Shown here in pieces: positions 39,551-48,132 of a stretch of DNA of 64,000 bases (position 1 is the first letter of the stretch; each line of letters opens with the position of its first letter). The DNA is from Rothia koreensis (GTDB lineage Bacteria > Actinomycetota > Actinomycetes > Actinomycetales > Micrococcaceae), in contig NZ_NOIQ01000001.1 in assembly GCF_004136575.1 (NCBI RefSeq), positions 186,001-250,000 on the forward strand. The letters run 5' to 3'. The notes below the pieces were generated by a model that saw only the letters and a list, made by a program, of their open reading frames with translations, had not been told where the DNA came from and searched no databases. The position numbers and the translations under genes are program-made.

Positions 39551-40249
39551 TCAACGGGCGCCCGAGAAGCGGCCCCTGTCCTGCGACAAGGTTGCCTTGA
39601 GGTCGACGGCTGCCTGGTCGGCAAGGATCTCCTGCTCTCCTGCGGCGAGGCCCTCGAGGGCAATGCGGACTACGTCGGCGGGGTCGTTCTTGGGTACATC
39701 GACGTCGGCCATCATGTCGGTGTCGGTGCTGGCGAGGAAGAGCGAGCTGACTTGAATACCGTCGCCGGAGAGTTCGGCCCGCAGCCCATTGCTCAGTGCC
39801 CACACGGCGGCCTTGGATGCCCCGTAGGTATTGGAGTGCTCGTATCCCAGCCAGGCCATGACCGAAGAAACATTGAGGAACGCGCCGCGGCCGCTGATCT
39901 TGAGGACCGGGGCGAAGGCCCGCACCATGTGGAGGGTGCCGAAGTAATTCGTTTCCATTTCCTTCCGGATGTCGGCGAGGTCGCCGTCGACAAGCCGGGC
40001 AAAAGTTGAGACTCCGGCATTGTTGATCACAAGGTTCGCGTCTGACGCGATGCGGGCGGCTTCCGCGACCTGATCGGGATCCGTGATGTCGAGGGGGAGT
40101 GGGGTTGCCCCGGGAACGTCGAGGGACGCGGGGTTGCGCGCGCCGGCGAAAACCGTCGCGCCGAGTTCGACGAGTTGGCGGGCGAACTCCCGGCCGAGTC
40201 CGCGGTTGGCTCCAGTGACGACTGCGACCGAGCTCGAAAGGTCCAGCAT
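39551..40249 (-). CDS. SDR family oxidoreductase
   Basis: 232 aa. VVTGANRGLGREFARQLVEL is the cofactor loop; NNAGVSTFARLVDGD, VSSVMAWLGYEHSNTYGASK supply Ser, Tyr and Lys (YGASK). It ends normally. Predicted carbonyl or alcohol oxidoreductase. The ATG at 40249 has GGAG upstream. Divergent from MerR with a perfect 22-bp operator, so it is probably redox- or aldehyde-induced. Confidence 0.9.
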   Translation of the reverse strand: MLDLSSSVAVVTGANRGLGREFARQLVELGATVFAGARNPASLDVPGATPLPLDITDPDQVAEAARIASDANLVINNAGVSTFARLVDGDLADIRKEMETNYFGTLHMVRAFAPVLKISGRGAFLNVSSVMAWLGYEHSNTYGASKAAVWALSNGLRAELSGDGIQVSSLFLASTDTDMMADVDVPKNDPADVVRIALEGLAAGEQEILADQAAVDLKATLSQDRGRFSGAR

Positions 40250-40299
40250 GGTGTACTCCGTTTCTTCTTGTCTGGTCAACGCTGCAGTCACTACGCTAA

Positions 40300-40321
40300 A
40301 ACCTGACGCCAGCGTCAGGTT
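40300..40321. promoter_or_regulatory. MerR operator
   Basis: AACCTGACGC and GCGTCAGGTT are perfect complements around CA: a 22-bp dyad midway between the divergent SDR and MerR genes. MerR proteins bind such dyads inside over-long promoter spacers. Confidence 0.65.
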
Positions 40322-40347
40322 CAATACCAGAAAATGTGAGGTGCGCC

Positions 40348-40710
40348 ATGCTTCCGATCGGTGCCGTGGCCTCTGCGGCGAACGTGACGCCGCGGGTGGT
40401 GCGCTATTACGAGCAGCAGGGCTTGCTCTCCTCCGAGCGCACCAGCGGCGGGCAACGTCGCTACCCCGAGGCGACGGTCGAACGGGTCCGTTTCCTTCAT
40501 CAGCTCATCCAAGCGGGCCTGAGCAGCGCCTCGATCCGGGAGCTGCTCCCGTGCGTCGATAGCCGGGTCGCCACGGCGTCGACCCTCCGCACCTTGGAGG
40601 CCGAACGTGACCGACTCCGCGCACGCGCGGCAGAACTCGAGGCCATGGGCAACCGCCTCGACGATCTGATCGGTGCCGCTCGAGCCACCATGGACGAGGT
40701 GGCGAGCTAG
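40348..40710 (+). CDS. MerR family transcriptional regulator
   Basis: 120 aa. AVASAANVTPRVVRYYEQQG and GLLSSERTSGGQRRYPEATV are the MerR HTH and wing; the rest is the antiparallel coiled coil (TLRTLEAERDRLRARAAELE). There are no conserved metal cysteines, so the signal is likely an organic molecule. It controls the divergent SDR. A GTG 12 bp upstream is an alternative start. Confidence 0.88.
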   Translation: MLPIGAVASAANVTPRVVRYYEQQGLLSSERTSGGQRRYPEATVERVRFLHQLIQAGLSSASIRELLPCVDSRVATASTLRTLEAERDRLRARAAELEAMGNRLDDLIGAARATMDEVAS

Positions 40711-40862
40711 GTTTTGCCGGTCATGACGCTTGGGCTGCAGTCCCGGTGCACGGCGAACAAACCGCGATACCGAGTGAGACAGAAGGAAAAGGTCCGTGAC
40801 CTGATTGCCGCGTGCGCAGTGGATCTCCTGTGGCTCGAGAGCTCTGCGCAATAGTTCGACCA

Positions 40863-41741
40863 TCAACGAGGAGGGTCACTGACTTGCCCGTCAGCAATCC
40901 TCTCCCGCAGCTGATCGGTGATACTGCGAGGTCTGCGGCCCAGCAGGCGCGTGAGCATGGGGTCCGAATTCGCAAAATGCCCGCTCCTGGTGGCCTGGAA
41001 CATGGACAGGGTGAAGCGCGCGACCTCCTCGGGAACGCCGTTGTTCATCGCATCTCTCACCCACGTCTCGTCGTCGACGACGACGCGGTCGATCTGGTGA
41101 CCCGTGACCTCGGATGCGGACGCGGCGAAGTCCGCCAGGGTGACCGGCTCGGGCAGCGTCAGGTCAACCGGGCCATCCAACGGCTTGTCGGCCGTGAGGA
41201 TCGCGGCGGCCGCCTCCGCGGCGTCGCGCCGGTCGACCCAGGAGAAAGGACCGTCCGCGGGCATAGCGATGACCCCTGTTTCCTGCCACGCACCGAGCAA
41301 CTGTGATGGGTCGCCGTAGAAGCCGTTGCGCAACGCAGTCCATGCGACTCCGGACTCCGCAAGATGGTGTTCAGTGGCCGCATGGATCCTGAGCGGCGGG
41401 TAGGGCGTGTCGAAAGCTGTCCCATGGGCGCTCGTGTACAAGATGCGATGAGCCCCCGCGTCGACGGCGGCGTCGATTGCCCTGTCATGCTGTGCGACGA
41501 CGTCGGAAGATTGGTCGCTGGATGACACGAGGAGGACTTGATCCGCGTCGGCGAACGAGCGCCGCAGGGCCTGAGGGTTGTTGTAGCTCGCCTGCCGTAC
41601 GCGGACTCCTCGATCTGCCAGGTGCTGAGCGCGTGCAGGGTCACGGACGCTGACGCCGATGTGGTGTGGTGGCACCCGCTTGAGGAGCTGGTCGACCGTG
41701 GCCCCGTTGAGGGCGCCTGTGGCTCCGGTGACGATGATCAT
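40863..41741 (-). CDS. NmrA/QorB-like NAD(P)H-binding reductase
   Basis: 292 aa atypical SDR. IIVTGATGALNGATVDQLL is the NAD(P) loop; SVRDPARAQHLADRGVRVRQ the second strand; TALRNGFYGDPSQLLG and FSWVDRRDAAEAAAAILTAD are those of QorB/NmrA-type quinone or azo reductases. GAAAGGA precedes the ATG at 41741. Its 5' leader carries a 13-bp C tract (G on the plus strand). Divergent from the TetR gene at 41910. Confidence 0.85.
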   Translation of the reverse strand: MIIVTGATGALNGATVDQLLKRVPPHHIGVSVRDPARAQHLADRGVRVRQASYNNPQALRRSFADADQVLLVSSSDQSSDVVAQHDRAIDAAVDAGAHRILYTSAHGTAFDTPYPPLRIHAATEHHLAESGVAWTALRNGFYGDPSQLLGAWQETGVIAMPADGPFSWVDRRDAAEAAAAILTADKPLDGPVDLTLPEPVTLADFAASASEVTGHQIDRVVVDDETWVRDAMNNGVPEEVARFTLSMFQATRSGHFANSDPMLTRLLGRRPRSITDQLRERIADGQVSDPPR

Positions 41742-41755
41742 GGGAAAGTCCTTTC

Positions 41756-41768
41756 GGGGGGGGGGGGG
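41756..41768. repeat. 13-G homopolymer in the leader of the reductase gene
   Basis: Thirteen consecutive G on the plus strand, 15 bp upstream of the reductase ATG (C tract in its mRNA). The reading frame stays open through it, so length change would alter either leader spacing or an N-terminal extension. Homopolymers this long are unstable; a sequencing error is also possible. Confidence 0.5.
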
Positions 41769-41828
41769 TACGAGAACGTGCTCATGGTTCACGCCCGGTG
41801 CCAGGGAAGAGTGAAGTTTACTCACTGA

Positions 41829-41845
41829 GTCAACTTTGCGTTGAC
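41829..41845. promoter_or_regulatory. Candidate TetR operator
   Basis: GTCAAC-TTTGC-GTTGAC, perfect 6-bp arms, in the gap between the reductase and the TetR gene. AGTTGAC recurs at 41859. Likely autoregulatory site. Confidence 0.5.
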
Positions 41846-41909
41846 CCCAGCCTGCACTAAGTTGACTATCTGAATCAAGTTAACCGTCGGCTGACAAGGA
41901 GGTTGCCTC

Positions 41910-42503
41910 GTGCCCGACTCACGAAGTGCGTCCGCTCTCCGTTCGGATGCCCGTCGAAACGTTGATCGGATACTGCAAGCGGCGGTACGAGTCTTCCGAG
42001 AACAGGGGTTCTCGGCATCGCTCGACGAGATCGCCGCGGCCGCCGGGGTGAGCAAGGCAACGATCTTCAACCGGCTCGGTGGGAGAGTCGGGCTCATCGA
42101 TGCCGTCATCGACGACGTCGTCGCGACCGAGTTGAAGGCTGTCATCGAGAATGCGAAGTCCGTCGTCGGCGTCCGACATCGGATCCGGGGCTACATCGTT
42201 GCGCTCCGTGACCTGCAGTATGAACGTCCGGCCGTCAACGATGTCCTTCTGCAGGAATATCGCGAGTCCGAACCCTTGCTCGACCTATGCCATGCGGGGA
42301 CGGACTTCCACGAAAGCCTTGTCGCACAAGGGCGTGCCGCAGGCGTCCTGGCCCATGACGTCACGGCCGAAGACTTTCAAGCACTCGCCCGAGACAATGC
42401 CCTGGCGCTCAAGCACGGTGGCCGGCCGCCCCGCGCCGACTATGATCGACGAACTGGTTTCGTGCTCGACGGGATCTGTCCATCGCGGAGTACATCCGCC
42501 TGA
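41910..42503 (+). CDS. TetR/AcrR family regulator
   Basis: 197 aa, GTG start after GAGG. The HTH (LDEIAAAAGVSKATIFNRLG) lies at about 38-57; the C-terminal domain contains EYRESEPLLDLCHAGTDFHE. Divergent from the NmrA-like reductase with operator-like dyads between them, so it most likely represses that gene. Confidence 0.85.
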   Translation: MPDSRSASALRSDARRNVDRILQAAVRVFREQGFSASLDEIAAAAGVSKATIFNRLGGRVGLIDAVIDDVVATELKAVIENAKSVVGVRHRIRGYIVALRDLQYERPAVNDVLLQEYRESEPLLDLCHAGTDFHESLVAQGRAAGVLAHDVTAEDFQALARDNALALKHGGRPPRADYDRRTGFVLDGICPSRSTSA

Positions 42504-42625
42504 CCTTGCGTTCAGTCGAGATCCGCTGTCAGACAGTCCGCGGATTTCCTCGGCCGAAATTCCACAGGCAGCGTGACCGGTCCGGAGCTCCGTGTGAGAA
42601 TGGCCAGACGCACGGAAGGAGTGAC

Positions 42626-42994
42626 ATGGGTGACAACAGGGAACTCTTCTACCGGTGGATCCAGCAACTCTGGAGCGGGCCGGCCGACCGCGAGGCGCTG
42701 CGCGAAGCCGCCGGGGAGCTCGTGACGGACGACTTCATCGGACACTGGCCCGGCCGAGAGGTCCACGGGCCCGACGGGCTGGCCGACATCCTCGCCGAGA
42801 CCAAGGGCATGTTCTCCGATCTGACCTTCGAGATCGAGGTGCCTCCGCTGGTCGATGGCGATATGGTCGCCGGGCGTTGGGCCGGCACGGGAACCATGAC
42901 CGACGGGACCGTCTACGGCTTCTTCGGCAATGACATCCTCCGCGCCGACCATGGCAAATTCCGTGAATACTGGGTCGCCTCGGCGGAACGATAA
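42626..42994 (+). CDS. SnoaL/NTF2-like polyketide cyclase-fold protein
   Basis: 122 aa. FIGHWPGREVHGPDGLADIL, MFSDLTFEIEVPPLVDGDMV, and GRWAGTGTMTDGTVYGFFGN are the SnoaL ester-cyclase pattern (His and Asp of the pocket kept). AAGGAG before ATG at 42626. It follows the TetR gene on the same strand by 120 bp; role unknown. Confidence 0.82.
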   Translation: MGDNRELFYRWIQQLWSGPADREALREAAGELVTDDFIGHWPGREVHGPDGLADILAETKGMFSDLTFEIEVPPLVDGDMVAGRWAGTGTMTDGTVYGFFGNDILRADHGKFREYWVASAER

Positions 42995-43096
42995 ATCCAC
43001 TGCCCGAGGGTGCGTCCGCAGAGCGGCGGCACGCCCAGAGCGACGGCGTCCGTGGAGACCGGCGTCGATCGTTGCCGACCGACGTCGACCGTGGCG

Positions 43097-44716
43097 TCAG
43101 CCCCCGATGCCGACCAGGGAGGCCAGCCAGGGCAGGAGGGCGACGATCAGCGCGCCTCCGATCACGTCGAAGATTACTCCCGTGCGAATCATGCGTCCGA
43201 TCGGTACGGTCCCTGACCCGTAGACGATCGCGTTCTGCGGCGTCGATATCGGGAGCATGAAACCGAAGGACGCACCGAACGTGGCTGCGAGGGCCGGAAC
43301 CACGGGGTCGACGCCGGCGGCCACGGCCAAGGGGACCACGATCGGCACGGTGACGGCGGCAGCGGCCGTATTGCTGGTGGTCTCCGAAATCAGGATCGCC
43401 AGAACCACGGCGGCCGCGGTGATGACGAGGCCGCTCGAGACGCCCAGGGATGAATACAGGCCGTGACCGATCGTCTTGGCCAAGCCTGAATCTCCCATCA
43501 TGGCTCCGAAGATCATCCCGGAACCAAACAAGAGGATGGTTCCCCAATCGATCTTGGCCGCGTCGGACCACTCCAGGGTGCCTTTGAGTTTCTTCGTGTC
43601 CGTCGGGAGAAGGAAGAGCAGAGCAGCGCCGATCACGGCGACAATGCCCTCGTCCAAACGATCGTCCACGGCCTTGTACACGGTCGAATCCACACCGACG
43701 AACAGGCTCAGAATCGCGGGGAACACCCACAGGACGACCGTGACGGAAAAGGCGATCACCGTGTTGATTTCCGCCCGGGACATCCTGCCCCGGGCCCGTT
43801 TCCGGTCGGCGATGAATTCCGCCACGCCCTCGATCCGGCGCGTCTCCGGGCGGTTGACCAGGAAAAGAATCACCATCAGGACCAGGAGCATGCAGACGCA
43901 GATCGGAGCCGCCGCGGCAACCCACTGCCCGAAGGAGATCTCGGTCCCGGTGGTGGACTCGATGAGGCCGCGGCCGATCAGGTTCGGCGGCGCGCCGACG
44001 GGGGTCAGGAGGCCGCCGATCGAGGCGCCGTACGCAAGCATCAGCATCAGGGCAGCGCCCACGCGCAAACGCATCGGGTCGAAGTCCTGCTTGACCACGC
44101 CCTTGTCCTGCATCAATTGGGCGATCACGGTCAGGATCCCCAGGGCTGTGGGCAGAAGCATCGCGACCGTCGCGGTATTCGACACGAAGGCGGAAAGAAC
44201 ACAGGTGATCACGCCGAAGGCCAGGATGATGCGCACCGTGGACTTTCCGACGCCGGGAATCCCCAGGACCAGATAGGCGATGCGCTGGGCGACGCCGTGT
44301 TTGAGCATGGCCTGAGCGAGGATGAACGCGCCGATGAACGTGAAGATCGTGGAGGACCCGAACGGTGCCAGGACATCCGATGCAGGGGCAACACCCACGA
44401 GGACCATCATCGCGACGCCCAGAAGGGCCGTGACCGGGATCGGTATCGATTCGCACAGCCAGAGCAGAATCACGCCGATCAGAACGGACGCGACCTTCTG
44501 CTGCGTCCCGTCCATGCCCTGGGGCAGGAACCACATGGCCAGAAAGCCGATCGGCGCCAGGAAGAAGCCCGATACGCGCCGAATCTTCTCGACCCGTTCC
44601 TCGAGAGGGGAGAGGCGTTGCTGGTCGAGGCCGCGATACGTACCGCCTCCGAGTAGCGCCTTGGAGACATCCGTCTTGGGGCCTGGCGATGTGACCGCCC
44701 CGGTTGCCTGAGCCAA
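43097..44716 (-). CDS. DASS (SLC13) family dicarboxylate transporter
   Basis: 539 aa, TTG start with AAGGAGG before it. About 12 membrane segments. SNTATVAMLLPTALGI and GASIGGLLTPVGAPPNL (first SNT-type motif and its partner), then SETTSNTAAAAVTVPIV and ISTPQNAIVYGSG (second) are the two inverted substrate/Na+ sites of DASS carriers. Imports C4-dicarboxylates, tartrate or citrate; the adjacent tartrate enzymes point to tartrate. Divergent from LysR. Confidence 0.9.
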   Translation of the reverse strand: MAQATGAVTSPGPKTDVSKALLGGGTYRGLDQQRLSPLEERVEKIRRVSGFFLAPIGFLAMWFLPQGMDGTQQKVASVLIGVILLWLCESIPIPVTALLGVAMMVLVGVAPASDVLAPFGSSTIFTFIGAFILAQAMLKHGVAQRIAYLVLGIPGVGKSTVRIILAFGVITCVLSAFVSNTATVAMLLPTALGILTVIAQLMQDKGVVKQDFDPMRLRVGAALMLMLAYGASIGGLLTPVGAPPNLIGRGLIESTTGTEISFGQWVAAAAPICVCMLLVLMVILFLVNRPETRRIEGVAEFIADRKRARGRMSRAEINTVIAFSVTVVLWVFPAILSLFVGVDSTVYKAVDDRLDEGIVAVIGAALLFLLPTDTKKLKGTLEWSDAAKIDWGTILLFGSGMIFGAMMGDSGLAKTIGHGLYSSLGVSSGLVITAAAVVLAILISETTSNTAAAAVTVPIVVPLAVAAGVDPVVPALAATFGASFGFMLPISTPQNAIVYGSGTVPIGRMIRTGVIFDVIGGALIVALLPWLASLVGIGG

Positions 44717-44796
44717 TGTGACCTCCTTGTGTGAACGATGGATCCAGCATGGTCTGCGTCACACATCAAGTCCAAGACCTATTATTGGTTACTGGC

Positions 44797-44811
44797 ATAG
44801 ACAAAACCTAT
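44797..44811. promoter_or_regulatory. LysR box 1
   Basis: ATAGACAAAACCTAT: ATAG/CTAT dyad with T-N11-A, 10 bp before the LysR start in the gap shared with the transporter. It matches box 2 at 45711 in 13 of 15 positions. Confidence 0.6.
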
Positions 44812-44820
44812 GAGCGGGGA

Positions 44821-45714
44821 ATGATGGACATCAGGCAATTGACCTACTTCTTGGGGATCGTGGATCACGACGGGTTCAGCCGAGCGGCCGAAGCCCTGCA
44901 CGTGGCTCAGCCGTCTCTGTCCCAATCCATCCGGTCACTCGAGAGGAGTCTCGGAACCGAGCTGTTTCGCCGGACGGGCCGCGGCGTCGAGCTCACGGCC
45001 GTCGGCAAACAGCTCATCGGCCCCGCGCGGCAGGTCCTCCGGGACCTCGACGCCGCCCGGGCCACGGTGAGCGCTATCCAGTCCCTCCGGCAGGGCACGG
45101 TCGACATGATCGCGATGCCGAGCCCGGGCGTCGAGCCGCTGACCTCATTGATCACCGAATTTCATGAGCATCATCCGGGTGTGACCGTCAATGTTGACGC
45201 CGCCTTCACCCCCGAAGACGTGATCCATGCCGTGCACTCGGGGTCGGCCGAGATCGGGCTTCTGGGGTCTGCAGGGAAGCCCAGGAGCGCGGATCTGCAG
45301 GTGTGGCAGCTCGATACCCAGCCGCTCGTCCTCATCTCGCCTCCAGGAACACCCGCACCGACCCCGGATATCCAACGATCGGCGCTGGAGGGAATGGACT
45401 ACGTGATTTCGCAGCGAGGGTCCATGATGCGCCAGCTGATCGACGACCTTTTGGTCAGCGGAATCGAGGTCAACGTCGTCGCCGAGGTGGCGCACAGGAC
45501 CTCGCTGCTGCCCATGGTCCGGGCCGGACTCGGTCACACCGTCATGCCGAACTCGTGGCGCTCGATCGCAGAAAGCAGCGGATGCACGGTGCGTCGCATC
45601 GAACCCAGCGCATATCTCGACATCTTTGCTGTCTGTCGTTCTTCGGGCCTGACACCTGGGGCCGAAGCGTTGATGGCCATGATCCGAGAGCGGTACAAGA
45701 TCCTCACATCATAG
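44821..45714 (+). CDS. LysR family regulator of the tartrate cluster
   Basis: 297 aa. MDIRQLTYFLGIVDHDGFSR and HVAQPSLSQSIRSLERSLG form the winged HTH; the effector domain follows (GTVDMIAMPSPGVEPLTSLI). The start is the first of tandem ATG codons at 44821. Box 1 overlaps its promoter and box 2 lies directly after its stop, before the dehydrogenase gene, so it very likely senses tartrate or a related acid and controls both sides. Confidence 0.9.
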   Translation: MMDIRQLTYFLGIVDHDGFSRAAEALHVAQPSLSQSIRSLERSLGTELFRRTGRGVELTAVGKQLIGPARQVLRDLDAARATVSAIQSLRQGTVDMIAMPSPGVEPLTSLITEFHEHHPGVTVNVDAAFTPEDVIHAVHSGSAEIGLLGSAGKPRSADLQVWQLDTQPLVLISPPGTPAPTPDIQRSALEGMDYVISQRGSMMRQLIDDLLVSGIEVNVVAEVAHRTSLLPMVRAGLGHTVMPNSWRSIAESSGCTVRRIEPSAYLDIFAVCRSSGLTPGAEALMAMIRERYKILTS

Positions 45715-45725
45715 GGAAAACCTAT
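45711..45725 (+). promoter_or_regulatory. LysR box 2
   Basis: ATAGGGAAAACCTAT, the same dyad as box 1, 95 bp upstream of the dehydrogenase start and overlapping the LysR stop codon. Suggests direct activation of the catabolic operon. Confidence 0.6.
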
Positions 45726-45819
45726 ACCTTTGCGTGAAAATTCGTCTTGGACGAATGGGGTATCGGGGAGTTGTCTGGTTACGGACACAGAGACAACACG
45801 CCGATTCAGGAGTAACCGC

Positions 45820-46902
45820 ATGGCTGCCGCAACCAAGACCTTCGACATCGCTTCGATCCCGGCCGACGGTGTCGGTCACGAGGTGGTGGCCGCCGGACGC
45901 GAGGTTCTCGAGGCCATCGCGACAAATTCCGGCGGACAGTTCGGGTTCGAATGGAGAGATTTCGACTGGGGCAGCGAATACTACGCCCGCACCGGACGCA
46001 TGATGCCCGAGGACGGGCTCGAGCAACTCAAGGACCTCGACGCCATCTTCTTCGGAGCGGTCGGCTGGCCCACGGTCCCGGATCACGTGAGCCTCTGGGG
46101 GCTTCGCATTGCGATCTGCCAGGGCTTCGACCAATGGGCCAATATCCGGCCCGTTTCCATGTTGCCGAACGTGCAGTCCCCGATCGTCGGTGCCCACGAG
46201 AGAGACCTTGACTGGATCGTGGTCAGAGAAAATTCCGAGGGCGAGTACTCGGGCTTCGGCGGACGAAACTTCTCCGGCCGTGAGGGGCTCGGAGAGGTCT
46301 CCACGCAATCCGCGGTCTTCACCGAGGTGGGGTGCGAAAGAATCTTCCGATTCGCCTTCGACCTGGCACGAACACGGCCCGGCAAGAAAGTCTCCAAGGT
46401 GACCAAATCGAATGCGCAGCAGTACGGCATGGTCCTCTGGGACGAGGTCTTCGACCGCGTCGCCCAGGATTATCCCGATATCGAGACGGAGTCCGTGCTC
46501 GTGGACGCGATGGCCGCCAAGTTCGTGCTGCGCCCTGAAGACCTCGACGTCGTCGTCGCCTCGAACCTGCACGCGGACATTCTCTCCGATCTCGGTTCGG
46601 CGATGTCGGGTTCGCTCGGCCTGGCCGCCAGCGCGAACCTCAACCCGGACCGTCGATTCCCTTCGATGTTCGAGCCCGTTCACGGCTCCGCACCGGACAT
46701 CGCCGGGCAGGGCATTGCCAACCCCGTCGGCCAATTCGGCTCGGCCGCGCTCATGCTGGAGCACTTCGGTCTCGACGTCGAAGCGAAGAGCCTTCAGGTC
46801 GCGATCGACAGGACGTGCGAACAGGGCATCCTGACCCGGGACGTCGGCGGCACGGCCAGCACCCACGACGTGACCCAGGCCGTCATCGACAACCTGGGCT
46901 GA
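45820..46902 (+). CDS. Tartrate dehydrogenase/decarboxylase or D-malate dehydrogenase
   Basis: 360 aa, beta-decarboxylating dehydrogenase family. ASIPADGVGHEVVAAGREVL, LWGLRIAICQGFDQWANIRP, RENSEGEYSGFGG, TKSNAQQYGMVLWDEVF and VVASNLHADILSDLGSAMSG are those of TtuC/DmlA (the K-SNA and D-x-x-SDL active-site segments). FEPVHGSAPDIAGQGIANP binds NAD. It oxidises tartrate to D-glycerate or D-malate to pyruvate; the following glycerate kinase favours tartrate. CAGGAG before ATG at 45820. Confidence 0.9.
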   Translation: MAAATKTFDIASIPADGVGHEVVAAGREVLEAIATNSGGQFGFEWRDFDWGSEYYARTGRMMPEDGLEQLKDLDAIFFGAVGWPTVPDHVSLWGLRIAICQGFDQWANIRPVSMLPNVQSPIVGAHERDLDWIVVRENSEGEYSGFGGRNFSGREGLGEVSTQSAVFTEVGCERIFRFAFDLARTRPGKKVSKVTKSNAQQYGMVLWDEVFDRVAQDYPDIETESVLVDAMAAKFVLRPEDLDVVVASNLHADILSDLGSAMSGSLGLAASANLNPDRRFPSMFEPVHGSAPDIAGQGIANPVGQFGSAALMLEHFGLDVEAKSLQVAIDRTCEQGILTRDVGGTASTHDVTQAVIDNLG

Positions 46903-46905
46903 ATC

Positions 46906-48132
46906 ATGCCCAGGGTTCTGATCGCTTGCGACAAGTTCAAGGGCTCGGCGACGTCGCAACAGATCGCCGACGCTCTGGGCCGTGGTCTCAGGCGCGTGGC
47001 CGGTATCGAGGTCTCCGCCATTGCCGTCGCCGACGGCGGAGACGGGACTCTCGATGCTTGCGACCGTCTGGGGTACGAACGGATCACGCGCACCGTGGCC
47101 GGTCCCGATGGAACTTTCGTATCGGCGCAGCTTTCATTGGACAGGTCCCGCCATCGGGCCGTCATCGAGGTCGCGGCCGCTGCCGGGCTTGCACTGGTCT
47201 CTCGCGACGGAAGGATCCGTCCCGACGCCGAAGCCGAGCGTGCCACGACCGCCGGCGTGGGAGAACTGATCCTCTCAGCCCTCGACGAAGGAGCGCGAGA
47301 CGTCATTCTCGGCCTGGGTGGCAGTGCGACGACGGACGCGGGTGCCGGAATGCTCATGGCCCTCGGCCTGCACCTGGTGGATGCATCGGGGGAGCGCGTC
47401 ACGGACCTGCGGAGGCTCGGCGATGTGCGGCGCGTCAATCTCTCGCAGATGGACGCCCGGCTGGCCGAGACCAGGTTCATCGCCGCAACAGACGTGACGA
47501 ATCCGTTGACCGGGCCGCAGGGTGCAGCCGCGGTCTACGGCCCGCAGAAAGGGCTGCGCCAAGACCGTATCGACGACGTCGATCGCGCGCTCGGGAGCTT
47601 CGCAACCGTCACCGAAGCTGCTCTGGGGTGCCACGGCGCCTCACACGCCGCAGGGGCAGGAGCCGCCGGTGGTCTCGGCTTCGCGGCCGTCACCTACCTG
47701 GGCGCCGAGATCATTTCCGGCGCCGACCTGCTGCTCGACCTCGCGGGATTCGACGCGCTCGCGGCATCGGCCGACCTGGTCATTACGGGGGAGGGGAGGA
47801 TCGACGACCAGACCCTGAGCGGAAAGGCGCCCGCCGTCGTCGCCCGCAGAGCGCGGGACCTGGGCAAGGCCGTGGTGGCCGTGTGCGGAACCTGCGAGGC
47901 GACCGATGATTCCCCGCTGCGTGACACCTACACCTCGATCCATGCCCTGACCGATGTGAATTCCGATGTGGCTGCCTGCATCCGGGATCCCGTTCCGCTC
48001 GTGACGGAGATCGGCGCCAGGATCGGGGCTCGGCTCGGCCTCGGGGGCGAGAAGAACGTTGTCAGCGCCTGCCTGTACAGTGGTCCGCATGACGGAGATA
48101 CTCAGCCCCAGCCAGCTCGTCCGTGCCCGTGA
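46906..48132 (+). CDS. glxK: Glycerate 2-kinase (GlxK family)
   Basis: 408 aa. VLIACDKFKGSATSQQIADA, VADGGDGTLDACD, GLGGSATTDAGAGMLMALG, TDVTNPLTGPQGAAAVYGPQ and TGEGRIDDQTLSGKAP are the hallmark motifs of class I glycerate kinase. It makes 2-phosphoglycerate from D-glycerate, feeding glycolysis. It starts 4 bp after the dehydrogenase stop. Its last 15 codons overlap the following aminopeptidase gene by 44 bp; those residues lie outside the usual domain. Confidence 0.92.
   Translation: MPRVLIACDKFKGSATSQQIADALGRGLRRVAGIEVSAIAVADGGDGTLDACDRLGYERITRTVAGPDGTFVSAQLSLDRSRHRAVIEVAAAAGLALVSRDGRIRPDAEAERATTAGVGELILSALDEGARDVILGLGGSATTDAGAGMLMALGLHLVDASGERVTDLRRLGDVRRVNLSQMDARLAETRFIAATDVTNPLTGPQGAAAVYGPQKGLRQDRIDDVDRALGSFATVTEAALGCHGASHAAGAGAAGGLGFAAVTYLGAEIISGADLLLDLAGFDALAASADLVITGEGRIDDQTLSGKAPAVVARRARDLGKAVVAVCGTCEATDDSPLRDTYTSIHALTDVNSDVAACIRDPVPLVTEIGARIGARLGLGGEKNVVSACLYSGPHDGDTQPQPARPCP

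Noticed and set aside
42735-44762. A 675-codon minus-strand open frame
   Set aside because: Overlaps the DASS carrier in another frame; Arg/Pro-rich low-complexity translation typical of GC-rich shadows.
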